DNA of 64,000 nucleotides from Prevotella sp. UBA2725 (GCA_002353825.1 DEKJ01000051.1:13480-77479); one strand, 5' to 3'. Numbered from the stretch's first letter, positions 7,910 through 15,715 are shown. Translations and numbers: made by a program. Notes: generated from the sequence alone by a model not told the origin.

Positions 7910-8532
7910 TTCTTCATATAATTTATGAGGGTTTGTATTGATCCTGCCTTCTTTCCGACCTTGACATATTGTTCGAACACAGTAATATCCATATTCTTGA
8001 AATCGTTGATTTCCATCCGAATATCATCTTCGAGATAGGTCTCTACGTCCTTCTCGTACCGTAGGTTCACGCCGGGGGAGTTTGCGATAAGGTCACAGAG
8101 AGCTTTCTCGGGAGAAGCCATAATAAATGCATACTGCTTTTTGTTGATACTTGTCAGGCCAATGGGAAAAGCCTCACGATTGATAAACATATAGTCGAAC
8201 TGGCCAAATGGAGTTTCGAACGACCTTGCATGTTTTACTGTCATCGACTGGGTAAGGTAAACAGCTTCGGGAATGAGACCATAGTAGCGGAGTGCAGTTG
8301 ACATAGAGACATAGGACGGTGCATAGAGTGCATTTGCGATAAGTTCGGTAGATATTACAGTTTCACTTATTTCTGGGTTCACCACATAGAGTCCCTTCTT
8401 GAGCCTGATGATCTTCTTTTCATGCTCAAGATTGCGGACCTTCTGGCGGGTCGCCTTTATGTCTGGATACAGAGAAGCTATCGTTTCTGTACTGACCGGA
8501 ATGTTTCCGAATTGCTCTATCTTTGTGATCAT
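7906..8532 (-). CDS. abiEi: AbiEi-type antitoxin (copy 2, with toxin)
   Basis: This 208-residue protein is the antitoxin of the intact AbiE type IV toxin-antitoxin pair in this window. It has an N-terminal winged-helix domain for operator binding and a C-terminal AbiEi domain (ASPEKALCDLI around residue 140). In characterised AbiE systems the antitoxin represses the operon through inverted repeats and neutralises the toxin without stable binding. The coding sequence is nearly identical to copy 1, differing at three residues, which points to a recent duplication. The predicted transcript begins at or within a few bases of its ATG. Confidence 0.88.
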   Translation of the reverse strand: MITKIEQFGNIPVSTETIASLYPDIKATRQKVRNLEHEKKIIRLKKGLYVVNPEISETVISTELIANALYAPSYVSMSTALRYYGLIPEAVYLTQSMTVKHARSFETPFGQFDYMFINREAFPIGLTSINKKQYAFIMASPEKALCDLIANSPGVNLRYEKDVETYLEDDIRMEINDFKNMDITVFEQYVKVGKKAGSIQTLINYMKK

Positions 8533-8536
8533 GTTG

Positions 8537-8593
8537 CAAAGATAGTGAAATTTTGAACAGCAAACTAATATTTTTATGTTTTTCTGTTCAAAA
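8537..8593 (-). promoter_or_regulatory. abiE promoter and inverted-repeat operator (copy 2)
   Basis: TATCTTTG on the minus strand (8,544-8,537) is followed after four bases by the abiEi ATG (8,532), so the message is predicted to be leaderless. A perfect inverted repeat TTTTGAACAG (8,551-8,560) and CTGTTCAAAA (8,584-8,593), arm starts 33 bp apart, sits just upstream, in the position expected for AbiEi autorepression. It is conserved in copy 1. Confidence 0.65.
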
Positions 8594-8748
8594 ATTGTCT
8601 TTTCAGAGTTAGCAGCGGATCTTTACCACCTATGAAGTTTATCCATCACCATCCGTGTCACCTTCCGTAGCTTCAAGCCTCACCGCGGAGCAATGAGCAA
8701 CCGGGAGGGACTCTCACTGACGAAACGCTCAAGGGCAATGTCGTTTTT

Positions 8749-8935
8749 TTATCGGCACATCATCTTTATAGCAATCTCCACAAGTGGTATGGAGCATATT
8801 GACAGCACCGTTGTCATGAACGTTATCTCGGTCATCAGTCTTGGGTCACGCTCATACTTCATGCAGAACATCGTACCGAAGGCAGCGACAAACGTGGCGG
8901 TGACTGTGACGTTGAGATCATTTAGGATTTCGTGA
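8749..8935 (-). pseudogene. 3' fragment of the AEC permease gene
   Basis: About 60 codons here match the C terminus of the AEC permease at 1,654-2,574 (VAAFGTMFCMKYERD through to IKMMCR and the same stop). No start or upstream part is present; homology fades near 8,935, just before the RloB-like gene. The fragment was carried along when the permease-abiE-MBL segment was duplicated, so it marks one border of the duplication. Confidence 0.8.
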
Positions 8936-8942
8936 ATTCATA

Positions 8943-9467
8943 TCATAAACTTTGCCGTCCAAGTTCCTCAAGAATATCGAAGACTCGTGATACCTGTGAG
9001 TAGGCTATCCGGTCCTGGGGATTCTCAGCGGCCATTTTACTTAGAGTAGCCCCATTCTTTCTTGCATTCTCAAGGCTACCATGCTCAGTCAGATAGTTGT
9101 ATAACCTTGTCTTGATAAAATACCGTTTGGTCTTTTCATAGCCTGGCATGTACTTTCTAAGTTCAGGAATGAGATCCTCATATGTCTCGTAGTGCTTCAT
9201 CTGCAGAGAAGGAAGAAAATGGAGTAGAAACCAAAACTCCGTACATGGATTGATTTCGATAAACTCTATCGCCTGGTTATCTTTCTTCTTCTTAAAAGAC
9301 TGGTATTTATGCATCTCTGCGGGAACATGATTCAGCCTGTCCATGTCAAGAAGGCAGATCACATAATCATACCCTTCGTTCAACTTGGCCTTTGATAACT
9401 TCAGCAGATGTTCAATATCCGAATGTGATGGGAATGCTGGTGAAAGCTTGGCAACACTCTTTCTCAT
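8943..9467 (-). CDS. RloB-like protein (partner of AAA ATPase)
   Basis: This 174-residue protein resembles RloB-type proteins: YDYVICLLDMDRLN near residue 40 looks like the acidic strand of a TOPRIM-like core, and NPCTEFWFLLHF near residue 78 is the characteristic RloB motif. RloA/RloB pairs were first noted in restriction-modification loci, and a related pair forms the AbiL phage-exclusion system; a nuclease role is plausible but not shown. It overlaps the upstream ATPase gene by 4 bases (ATGA), so the two are translationally coupled. The usual RloB is slightly longer at its N terminus, so this one may be short by a strand. Confidence 0.7.
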   Translation of the reverse strand: MRKSVAKLSPAFPSHSDIEHLLKLSKAKLNEGYDYVICLLDMDRLNHVPAEMHKYQSFKKKKDNQAIEFIEINPCTEFWFLLHFLPSLQMKHYETYEDLIPELRKYMPGYEKTKRYFIKTRLYNYLTEHGSLENARKNGATLSKMAAENPQDRIAYSQVSRVFDILEELGRQSL

Positions 9468-10681
9468 TTCTCCACTTCATTAAGATCCAGATACTGACTA
9501 CCCAAGAACGGCAGGTTTATCAACTTTCCCTGACGGTAGGCGTTATAGGGAGACATGGTCTTATGTAACCCCATGTTGGATAGACGCAGCAGATGTGTTT
9601 CCGCATCATTGTCTTTATCGGTAAACCAGACGGCATCACGGCGGATGAAATCCTCATTGAGTAGATTGATGTCATGAGTTGTAAATAGCAACTGAGATGT
9701 ATTGCTGCTGTTGGCGAGAAACACACGGATAAAATATGAGAGCAATTCGTAGTGCATACTCGACTCCAGTTCGTCGATGGATACGAAACAAGAATTGAAC
9801 AACAGTTTCTGCAGGATTGCTGCCATACCCAAGAAACGGATTGTACCCCGAGACTCATAGCTCTCAGACAACTCATAGGAATCTCCATGAGCCGAATGAC
9901 CGAAGTAGAGGCGGCTGTCGTCACCGGTCGACCCGACCTTAATATTATTGATGTTAAAGTCAGAGACACGTAACATATAAAGGAGAAACTTCTTGAGTTT
10001 TCCATCCGTGTCTTTCTCCAGGAGCTTCCGGGTATAATCTGACAACGACTTATCCGGAGTCAACTCTTCGCCAAAGCCAAGCGAGAAGAAGTCATATACC
10101 TTGTTGAGCAGACTTCTCTCGACATTTGACTTTCCGAAAGCGGCCATTACCGTACAGTTATTAATGGTATTGCCCTCGATGATAGTCTGACCCTTAACGC
10201 TCAGTTTTGATTTATTGCTGAACGACACTACGGAAGCATCTGTCGCGGCATCATATTTCCGACTGTATAGCACAGTCGGCCGATTGGTCAAATAAGCATG
10301 TAATTGCTCATCATAGATTCTGACATTATCAAACTCTACCGATAGAATATAGCGGATGCCATCCAAATAAAATTCCATAGACATTCTGCAATGTCCGTCT
10401 CTGGAAGAGCTATCCAGCAGGAACGGCACCCAGCCAAGCGCTGAGTTCTTGTCATTAGGTACTATAACCATAAGGCTCCGAAAATAAGAAAGGGCCTTCA
10501 GAATATTACTTTTTCCGGAGGCATTGGAACCATAAACCATGCCGATTTTAAGAAGTCGGGTATCAGTACTGACCTCTTTCGTGTATTCTTCCTCCTTGAA
10601 ATCGTCTCCCGAGGCCAGAAAACTCAGCTTCTGCTCAGAGCGAATGGAGAAAAAGTTGCTTACTCTAAACTCTGCTATCAT
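9464..10681 (-). CDS. RloA-like AAA (AAA_15/21) ATPase
   Basis: This 405-residue protein has the P-loop GSNASGKS (residues 51-58), a late Walker B segment CFVSIDELESSMHYEL, and FTTHDINLL, the signature of overcoming-lysogenization/ABC-like ATPases of the AAA_15/AAA_21 group. With the downstream RloB-like gene it forms a two-gene ATPase-effector unit of the RloAB/AbiL type, which act against phage. It has its own strong promoter. The ATG follows directly from a standard start; the frame is intact. Confidence 0.8.
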   Translation of the reverse strand: MIAEFRVSNFFSIRSEQKLSFLASGDDFKEEEYTKEVSTDTRLLKIGMVYGSNASGKSNILKALSYFRSLMVIVPNDKNSALGWVPFLLDSSSRDGHCRMSMEFYLDGIRYILSVEFDNVRIYDEQLHAYLTNRPTVLYSRKYDAATDASVVSFSNKSKLSVKGQTIIEGNTINNCTVMAAFGKSNVERSLLNKVYDFFSLGFGEELTPDKSLSDYTRKLLEKDTDGKLKKFLLYMLRVSDFNINNIKVGSTGDDSRLYFGHSAHGDSYELSESYESRGTIRFLGMAAILQKLLFNSCFVSIDELESSMHYELLSYFIRVFLANSSNTSQLLFTTHDINLLNEDFIRRDAVWFTDKDNDAETHLLRLSNMGLHKTMSPYNAYRQGKLINLPFLGSQYLDLNEVEK

Positions 10682-10704
10682 AGATCAACCTACATTGTTT
10701 GATG

Positions 10705-10735
10705 CAAAGATAGAACAAAAATGCGGAATAAACAA
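10705..10735 (-). promoter_or_regulatory. Promoter of the RloA/RloB operon
   Basis: On the minus strand TTG (10,735-10,733) is followed after exactly 20 bases by TATCTTTG (10,712-10,705), a close match to the Bacteroidota -33/-7 consensus. The predicted start lies about 20 bases upstream of the ATPase start codon. Confidence 0.65.
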
Positions 10736-10801
10736 ATTTAATTAGATATTTCGTGAAATATTCACTAAATACATAATTAAAAGAGTTTCTAATCAGTTCC
10801 T

Positions 10802-11005
10802 TTAATCTTTAAGTTTAACGTCCATCTGCAGCCCGAGTGTATCGAGTACAGAAAGGAGTTTATCCAACGTTGGGTTTCCGGTACCACGTTCGATGGCTAC
10901 CAAGGTATTTATTCCTATACCTGCAAGCTCAGAGAGGGTAAGCTGGTTGACTTTCAACGCATGTCTCCGTCTCTTGATGATTTCTCCTATCTCTTTCGAA
11001 TTCAC
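10802..11005 (-). CDS. HipB-like XRE-family DNA-binding protein
   Basis: This 67-residue protein is a single Cro/C1-type helix-turn-helix domain (KVNQLTLSELAGIGINTLVAIERG around residues 18-41; key part LSELAGIGINTL) with a short tail LGLQMDVKLKD typical of HipB-like antitoxins. No HipA-like kinase gene is present downstream: the next gene is the separately promoted RloA. It may therefore be an orphan antitoxin or a local repressor. Two palindromic sites with the half-site CACAAT lie at its promoter, which is consistent with autoregulation. Confidence 0.75.
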   Translation of the reverse strand: MNSKEIGEIIKRRRHALKVNQLTLSELAGIGINTLVAIERGTGNPTLDKLLSVLDTLGLQMDVKLKD

Positions 11006-11078
11006 AATCTATTGTTATTTTGCCACAAAGATACGAATAAGATCTGTTACAAGCAGGAAAAATCACAATTAATTGTGA
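11003..11078 (-). promoter_or_regulatory. Promoter and palindromic operators of the HipB-like gene
   Basis: A perfect 16-bp palindrome TCACAATTAATTGTGA lies at 11,063-11,078 and an imperfect partner CACAATCTATTGTT at 11,003-11,016, overlapping the start codon. A -7 box TATCTTTG on the minus strand (11,043-11,036) lies between them. The shared CACAAT/ATTGTG half-sites suggest binding by a dimeric helix-turn-helix protein, most simply the adjacent HipB-like gene product. Confidence 0.6.
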
Positions 11079-11094
11079 AAACAATATTCATTTC

Positions 11095-11949
11095 TTACCT
11101 GCTTGAACCGTTGAATTCCTCAGCGAAGGGCTTATAGTTGCCTACGCCTTTGGAGTTATGGTCCTCAATGATGGCAAAGGTTATGGCTTTATACTTGTCC
11201 TTGAACTCACTCTCCATCATAACCTCATGAAACAGTCTTGCCACGTGGCGGGGTGGACAGTGGAATGCGCCACAGCCCCACGCTCCAAGAACCAGAGCGT
11301 CATGACCATGCTGCAGTCCAATGCGAAACAGTGTACGCATTTTATTTTTGAAAGGTTCTATGAGTTCCCGAACGATTAGACCGTCTCTGTCGAGGGCAGG
11401 TCTGTTCAGAGCCGGTACTGCAATAAACGATACCTGATAAGGCTGTTCAAGCAAGTGATAAGCTGCTGCCTCGGTATCGCGGAAGACGGTAGCATTTGGG
11501 GTGTAGATACCGCCGAAGTTACGGTCCAATGGATATTGGTGTGCGGATCGCCGGATTCCATACTCCTCGGCATAGGGTGCAAACTGGTAGAGGGACAGGA
11601 AATAGTTGCTCCGCCTAAAGAGGTTCTCCTCCTGTGCACCGGAGCCTCCCGTCACGCCACCGCCCGGATTTCTCCGGCTGGCCATGTTGAGAACGGCAAC
11701 AAGGTAGCCTTCGTCATTCAATTTCTTTGCGGCAACGAGGCAGTCCTCATTCACGACCCGTACCTCTGTGTGCCCGACTATTGTCGGTACATTAACATGG
11801 AACTCTTTGTTGTAGAACACGGTTCCCTGTTGCATCCGCTCACTGTCTTCTTGTGGCAGCATAATCCTCCTGCCATTGATCTCGTATCCGTTCTTGCGGA
11901 CGATTTCAAGTGTTTGTCTGTATATCTCAATTCTTCTTTGTCTGTCCAT
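11095..11949 (-). CDS. Bacterial-type PARG macrodomain protein (TIGR02452-like)
   Basis: This 284-residue protein carries the poly(ADP-ribose) glycohydrolase signature: GGG (residues 96-98) followed by QEE (106-108), within NPGGGVTGGSGAQEENLFRR, with a macrodomain fold predicted on either side (GAWGCGAFHCPP further on). Family members hydrolyse ADP-ribose chains or sense NAD-derived ligands. I chose the ATG at 11,949; an upstream TTG would overlap the preceding gene. It follows the small 138-residue gene by 5 bases and is probably co-transcribed with it. No ADP-ribosyltransferase such as DarT is visible next to it, so its substrate is open. Confidence 0.85.
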   Translation of the reverse strand: MDRQRRIEIYRQTLEIVRKNGYEINGRRIMLPQEDSERMQQGTVFYNKEFHVNVPTIVGHTEVRVVNEDCLVAAKKLNDEGYLVAVLNMASRRNPGGGVTGGSGAQEENLFRRSNYFLSLYQFAPYAEEYGIRRSAHQYPLDRNFGGIYTPNATVFRDTEAAAYHLLEQPYQVSFIAVPALNRPALDRDGLIVRELIEPFKNKMRTLFRIGLQHGHDALVLGAWGCGAFHCPPRHVARLFHEVMMESEFKDKYKAITFAIIEDHNSKGVGNYKPFAEEFNGSSR

Positions 11950-11954
11950 AATAT

Positions 11955-12368
11955 TCAATTTTGATTAATATTGTAAAAGAATTTGCCAGTTTTTATATCG
12001 TAAGTGACAGAATTCCACAGATTATCAAATTCTCGTTCGGTAATCATCTGTATTTTGAACTCACTCTTGAAATCTTCGATGGTCATATTGGTATCCAACC
12101 AGAATCCATAGTTTCTCTCATCCGGCATCTTGACAATAACCTTGCCATCTGCATCCAAGCCTATTTCCCGTCCAGAGACATTCAGGTCTTCATCATATTC
12201 TACATACCATTGGGCAACGTATGGGATTTTGTCTTCAAAATCGGGATTGGCGCAAACTTTTTTCCCGAACGACGACATGCATTTTCGCCAAAAAGATTTG
12301 TTAGTGGTGTGACGGAAAGAGTTGCACCCAAGGGGACTCCTCTTAAATTTAAAATAAATCTGACTCAT
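11955..12368 (-). CDS. Unknown small protein upstream of PARG gene
   Basis: I do not recognise this protein of about 137 residues. It is acidic in its second half (YVEYDEDLNVSGREIGLDADG) and aromatic-rich (QWYVEYD, NYGFWLDT), which recalls immunity proteins that fold around an acidic patch, but no family match is claimed. The start is uncertain: ATG at 12,368 gives the longest form, while ATG at 12,278 removes an N-terminal stretch that looks less protein-like. It ends 5 bases before the PARG gene, so the two probably form an operon. Confidence 0.5.
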   Translation of the reverse strand: MSQIYFKFKRSPLGCNSFRHTTNKSFWRKCMSSFGKKVCANPDFEDKIPYVAQWYVEYDEDLNVSGREIGLDADGKVIVKMPDERNYGFWLDTNMTIEDFKSEFKIQMITEREFDNLWNSVTYDIKTGKFFYNINQN

Positions 12369-12432
12369 CAATTCAATATTCTTGGTCCTTTAAAAAACAA
12401 GATAACCACTTCCACTTTTCGTGGGGCAACAT

Positions 12433-13875
12433 TCAAGAGAGAAACAAGTCGTCAAGCGTGATTGTTGAGACGAAAGCATCCGAATATTCATTGCGTGCAG
12501 GAGGCTCCGTAGTGACTAAAGTCATATTGAAAGACTTCTTCGGGAAAGTTTCCTGCAGCACAGACTGGCGCCTCCGGATAACCTCTGAGTAAGCCTTCCC
12601 TACAATGAAGGGTGATTTTGTGAACTTCATCTCGCACACGTTTACCACATCGTCCGCCCGGTCTATGATCAAGTCTATCTGCATACCCTCATTATTCTTG
12701 TCTCCCTTTACTATATAGGATGACTCAACAGAGGAAACACCGGCTACCTGCAGCGCTGACTTGATCTGCCTGACATGCTGCATGCACACTTCCTCAAAGA
12801 CGATACCACGCCACGAGGATATCTCCGATTCATTGAGGTGATGCTGCCAGTAGTCTTCTTCCTTAATATCCTTCCTTTCCTTGAAGTGAAGCCAGAACCA
12901 GCAAAAACAGTCAGACAGCCTGTAATACTGTCGGCCGCCATCAGTCCCGAATGGCTGATATCTGGTAATGAAATCACTGCCGGCAAGCGCCGTGAGCATT
13001 TTTGAGAACTGACCACCAGTAGGGATACCTGTAGCCTTGGATATCTCTTCTCTTGTAAAGCCGGAATGGCGCTTGTCCAGGAAGCGGACGATCTTCATGC
13101 AATCCTCGGCATTGGCGAAGACAGAGTTGAAGAGTCGCTTAAACTCATCCCCTAATTTTGCCTTTCTGCTGAAGAACAGGGCATCAATATTCTGAGCAAG
13201 GCTGAAGTCGGGCTGGAAATAATCAAGATAGTACGGAATACCACCAAGCACCATATAAGCCTGAACAATGTTGTAGCGTGACATCCGGATATTTCTGCTT
13301 TGGAAAAATTCCTCGCATTCATGCAAGGAGAATGGCGCGAGCTTCATCTCACAGGTCAGTCTTCCGTACAAGCCTCCCTTGTTATTGATGATATTGTCCA
13401 GCATCCATGACGTGGCTGATCCACAAACGACAAGGCAGATGTTGTGCTGCATGTTGCACCAGCCATTCCAGAAAGCTTCCAGAGCGACAAGGAACCCGGA
13501 GCGTGGCGTATCCATCCATGGCAGTTCATCAATGAACACGACCTGCCTTGTGCCATTCTCCTGACGCTCAAGGAACTGCTCAAGCAGAAAGAAAGCCTCC
13601 ATCCAGGATGTGGGTTGTTTCACGCCATCCATGCCATTGCGGATGAGGGAAAAGTAAAAGTTCTGAAGCTGGTCCTTAAGCGATGACTTCCGGCTCCTGT
13701 CATAAGGGGACAGACCGGTATGATGGAAGACCATGCACTCACGAAACACCTCATTGATCAAGAATGTCTTTCCCACACGGCGGCGGCCATAGACAGCAAT
13801 GAATTCTGCATGTCCGCTTTCTAAATGCCGCCTAAGCTCTGCTATTTCCCTTTTTCTTCCGATAATTGTTTCCAT
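12433..13875 (-). CDS. Archaeal-type ATPase_2/DUF234-like ATPase
   Basis: The start at 13,875 is preferred because AAAAGGAAC precedes this ATG; 17 extra codons upstream lack such a site. The 480-residue protein has GRKRE at its N terminus, Walker A GRRRVGKT (residues 30-37), Walker B VVFIDELPW, then a winged-helix segment (FTREEISKATGIPTGGQFSK; core EEISKATGIP) and a C-terminal nuclease-like region with MQIDLIID...VCEMKF. This matches the ATPase_2 family with a DUF234 tail. The function is not established; such proteins are frequent in accessory islands of anaerobes. It is a distant relative of the two DUF4143 ATPases upstream. Confidence 0.78.
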   Translation of the reverse strand: METIIGRKREIAELRRHLESGHAEFIAVYGRRRVGKTFLINEVFRECMVFHHTGLSPYDRSRKSSLKDQLQNFYFSLIRNGMDGVKQPTSWMEAFFLLEQFLERQENGTRQVVFIDELPWMDTPRSGFLVALEAFWNGWCNMQHNICLVVCGSATSWMLDNIINNKGGLYGRLTCEMKLAPFSLHECEEFFQSRNIRMSRYNIVQAYMVLGGIPYYLDYFQPDFSLAQNIDALFFSRKAKLGDEFKRLFNSVFANAEDCMKIVRFLDKRHSGFTREEISKATGIPTGGQFSKMLTALAGSDFITRYQPFGTDGGRQYYRLSDCFCWFWLHFKERKDIKEEDYWQHHLNESEISSWRGIVFEEVCMQHVRQIKSALQVAGVSSVESSYIVKGDKNNEGMQIDLIIDRADDVVNVCEMKFTKSPFIVGKAYSEVIRRRQSVLQETFPKKSFNMTLVTTEPPARNEYSDAFVSTITLDDLFLS

Positions 13876-13895
13876 TGTTCCTTTTCTGTTTTCCG

Positions 13896-14001
13896 CAAAG
13901 TTACGAAATACATTTTGAAAGCGCAAATCAAGAATGTTAAAATTCGGATAAAATCGAGTTTATTTATCCAGCTTACTGATATTTTTATCAGTATGGATAA
14001 A
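13896..14001 (-). promoter_or_regulatory. Promoter and nested inverted repeat before the ATPase_2 gene
   Basis: TAACTTTG on the minus strand (13,903-13,896) is the -7 box. Upstream lies a nested inverted repeat: TTTATCCA (13,963-13,970) with TGGATAAA (13,994-14,001), enclosing ACTGATA (13,975-13,981) with TATCAGT (13,986-13,992). No T run follows it, so I read it as a regulatory site rather than a terminator. Confidence 0.4.
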
Positions 14002-14024
14002 TATGATAAATTTTTAGGCAGAAA

Positions 14025-14198
14025 TTATAGTTGTGTTGTACTCATATGTAACAGCTCCATCTTATCGAGCATCAGCATAGCCACATGTTGAGAATAACGC
14101 AGCCACTCTTTGTTTTCTTGACGGTATATAGCCTTCTCACGCCATCTGGAAGGAGTAGCGGACTGATATCTCTTCAGATTTATAATAATGTTCGTCAT
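14025..14198 (-). pseudogene. Truncated XRE-type regulator (N-terminal part only)
   Basis: This 57-codon frame starts MTNIIINLKRYQS and continues WREKAIYRQENKEWLRYSQHVAMLMLDKMELLHMS before a quick stop (key parts: NKEWLRYSQHVAMLMLDKM). That N-terminal extension is what I know from Bacteroidota HigA-like/XRE regulators, where it is followed by a helix-turn-helix starting MTQ..LAE. Here the reading frame ends exactly where that domain should begin. It is probably a decayed antitoxin or regulator gene. The identification rests on recall of the family, not on a search. Confidence 0.5.
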
Positions 14199-14228
14199 AG
14201 GTTATTCAATGAGCATTCTTATTGACCG

Positions 14229-14789
14229 TCATCCTATTTTCCCAGTTCGTAGCTCATGCTCCAAGAAAGAGTAAACATACCTTGGACTTTGATAATACAG
14301 GCTACAGGCAAAATCATGGCCACGGTTGATGCGACGCAAGGTCTCATCGTTGCAACTTTCTACGCCATATTCTACAAGAACGAAAGTACGATGAGACAAT
14401 TCCTCCAGGTAATCCAGTATCTCACCGTTGACGCAATCGGGACGGGTACCGATGACTATACCAACAACATCATCCACGCTTAATGCCTCTTCATAGAGCG
14501 TCTTCAGTCTGGTAAGTGGCGCATAGGTATTGGAATAGGCCTGAAAGTAAGCGAGGTATTTCATGCCTGGCTTTCCCCGATTGAAGAAACGCTTGCCGTC
14601 GTCAAGCTGAGCAGTTACGCTTTTGCTTCGGTCACAGTAAGATGTATTGAATGCCTCATTGTTACAGAATGTGCAGCCACCCGAAGATAGTTTTCCGTCA
14701 CGGTTAGGGCAAGAGAATCCCGCATCGACTGCAAGTTTCTGCACCCGACACCCCGTCTTTTGTCTGATCCATGTTCCGAATTCAAGCAT
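14229..14789 (-). pseudogene. Truncated radical-SAM protein (TIGR01212/YhcC-like)
   Basis: The frame begins MLEFGTWIRQKTG after AAAGGAAAA and contains the YhcC-like radical SAM cluster motif (VDAGFSCPNRDG...GGCTFCNN) and GTRPDCVN, matching the N-terminal half of the TIGR01212 family. Family members are about 310 residues; this one keeps about 163 family residues, to RGHDFACS, then runs into 23 unrelated residues and stops. The C-terminal half of the barrel is missing, so it is probably non-functional. It lies downstream of the intact RNase Z-like gene, separated by a 22-bp repeat array. Confidence 0.75.
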
Positions 14790-14824
14790 AAATTTTCCTT
14801 TAATAAACACCAATCGTTTCTGTA

Positions 14825-14904
14825 CCAAACTGTGGAACTGTCAGTTCCAAAGCGTGGAACTGTCTGTACCAAAGCGTGGAACTGCCTGTACCAAATGCGG
14901 AATT
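14825..14904. repeat. 22-bp tandem repeat array, 3.5 units
   Basis: Three full 22-bp units begin at 14,825, 14,847 and 14,869, each of the form CCAAAnnGTGGAACTGnCnG, and a fourth starts CCAAATGCGG at 14,891. The array fills the gap between the RNase Z-like gene and the truncated radical-SAM gene and overlaps the extreme 3' end of the former. It is too short and has no spacers, so it is not a CRISPR array. Confidence 0.75.
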
Positions 14905-15715
14905 ACTCTTCTTTGTGTAGATGAATAACCTCCAGGTCATCCGGAACAAAGATCTTTCCCTTGAAGCATTCTTCCGCTTCAGCCGTATAACGTTGCTTGC
15001 GGTGGGCAAGATCCGTATCCTCCGTGTGATAAAGAATGAGATTCCTGACGTGGAGAGAAGCTGCGTCTCTACCGGCATCCAAAGCCGTAGAGTGTTTCTT
15101 CTCATAAGGTTTGAACTTCTCCCGATCCGCATAAAGACAGAAAGCCTCATGCATCAGCCAGTCAGAGCCCTCTACAATCTTCCGGTTTGCCTCGTTGAAC
15201 GGTTCATCACCAAGGAAGGACACGGTTGTGCCACTGGGCAAGACGGCATGGAAGCCATACTGCTTCTCTTTAGTAGAGTGAATGTCAAAACATTGCAGAT
15301 GAATATCTCCAACGTTAAATTCTTCCCCATCCTCCAAGGTATAGAAATCAATCGTATCTTTTAGTCGGGCGATATTCGCAGCATTAAAAGTAAGATTGAT
15401 GATTGTCTTCAGTGTATAGATCACTTTGTCGTTGCCGAATACTCGGAAGCGATGGGTGTCGTTTCTTCTATGGCCCATCATCCGAATGACCCACACGGCA
15501 CCGAGGATATGATCGGTGTGGGCATGAGAAACGAACATCGCGTTGAGTTCTTCCAACGCAATGCCTGCCTTCCCAAGTTGACAGAGAATGCCGTTACCAC
15601 CACCGCCATCAATAAGCAGTGTCGTGTCACCGGCATGAAGGGCGAAGCAGGTGTTGTAGCAGTGTGTCGTCACTGCCTCACCTGTTCCAAGCATCGTTAT
15701 TCTTTCACTGTCCAT
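14903..15715 (-). CDS. RNase Z-like MBL-fold metallo-hydrolase (intact copy)
   Basis: This 270-residue protein has the metal motif SHAHTDH (H64, H66, D68, H69), FLGDEP, LMHEAFC and HSTALDAG...LILYHTED, the order of motifs in RNase Z/ElaC-type beta-lactamase-fold nucleases; the long flexible arm of true RNase Z is not evident. It may be a tRNA 3'-processing-like enzyme or another phosphodiesterase. Its start overlaps the end of ogt by 19 bases, so it belongs to the alkA-ogt run. Truncated paralogues occur at 365-784 and 6,371-7,075 next to abiE cassettes, and this is the only complete copy in the window. Confidence 0.82.
   Translation of the reverse strand: MDSERITMLGTGEAVTTHCYNTCFALHAGDTTLLIDGGGGNGILCQLGKAGIALEELNAMFVSHAHTDHILGAVWVIRMMGHRRNDTHRFRVFGNDKVIYTLKTIINLTFNAANIARLKDTIDFYTLEDGEEFNVGDIHLQCFDIHSTKEKQYGFHAVLPSGTTVSFLGDEPFNEANRKIVEGSDWLMHEAFCLYADREKFKPYEKKHSTALDAGRDAASLHVRNLILYHTEDTDLAHRKQRYTAEAEECFKGKIFVPDDLEVIHLHKEE

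Noticed and set aside
11095..12368. DarTG-type toxin-antitoxin pair
   Set aside because: The macrodomain protein is of the PARG type and the small neighbour has no ADP-ribosyltransferase motifs or the expected length of DarT.
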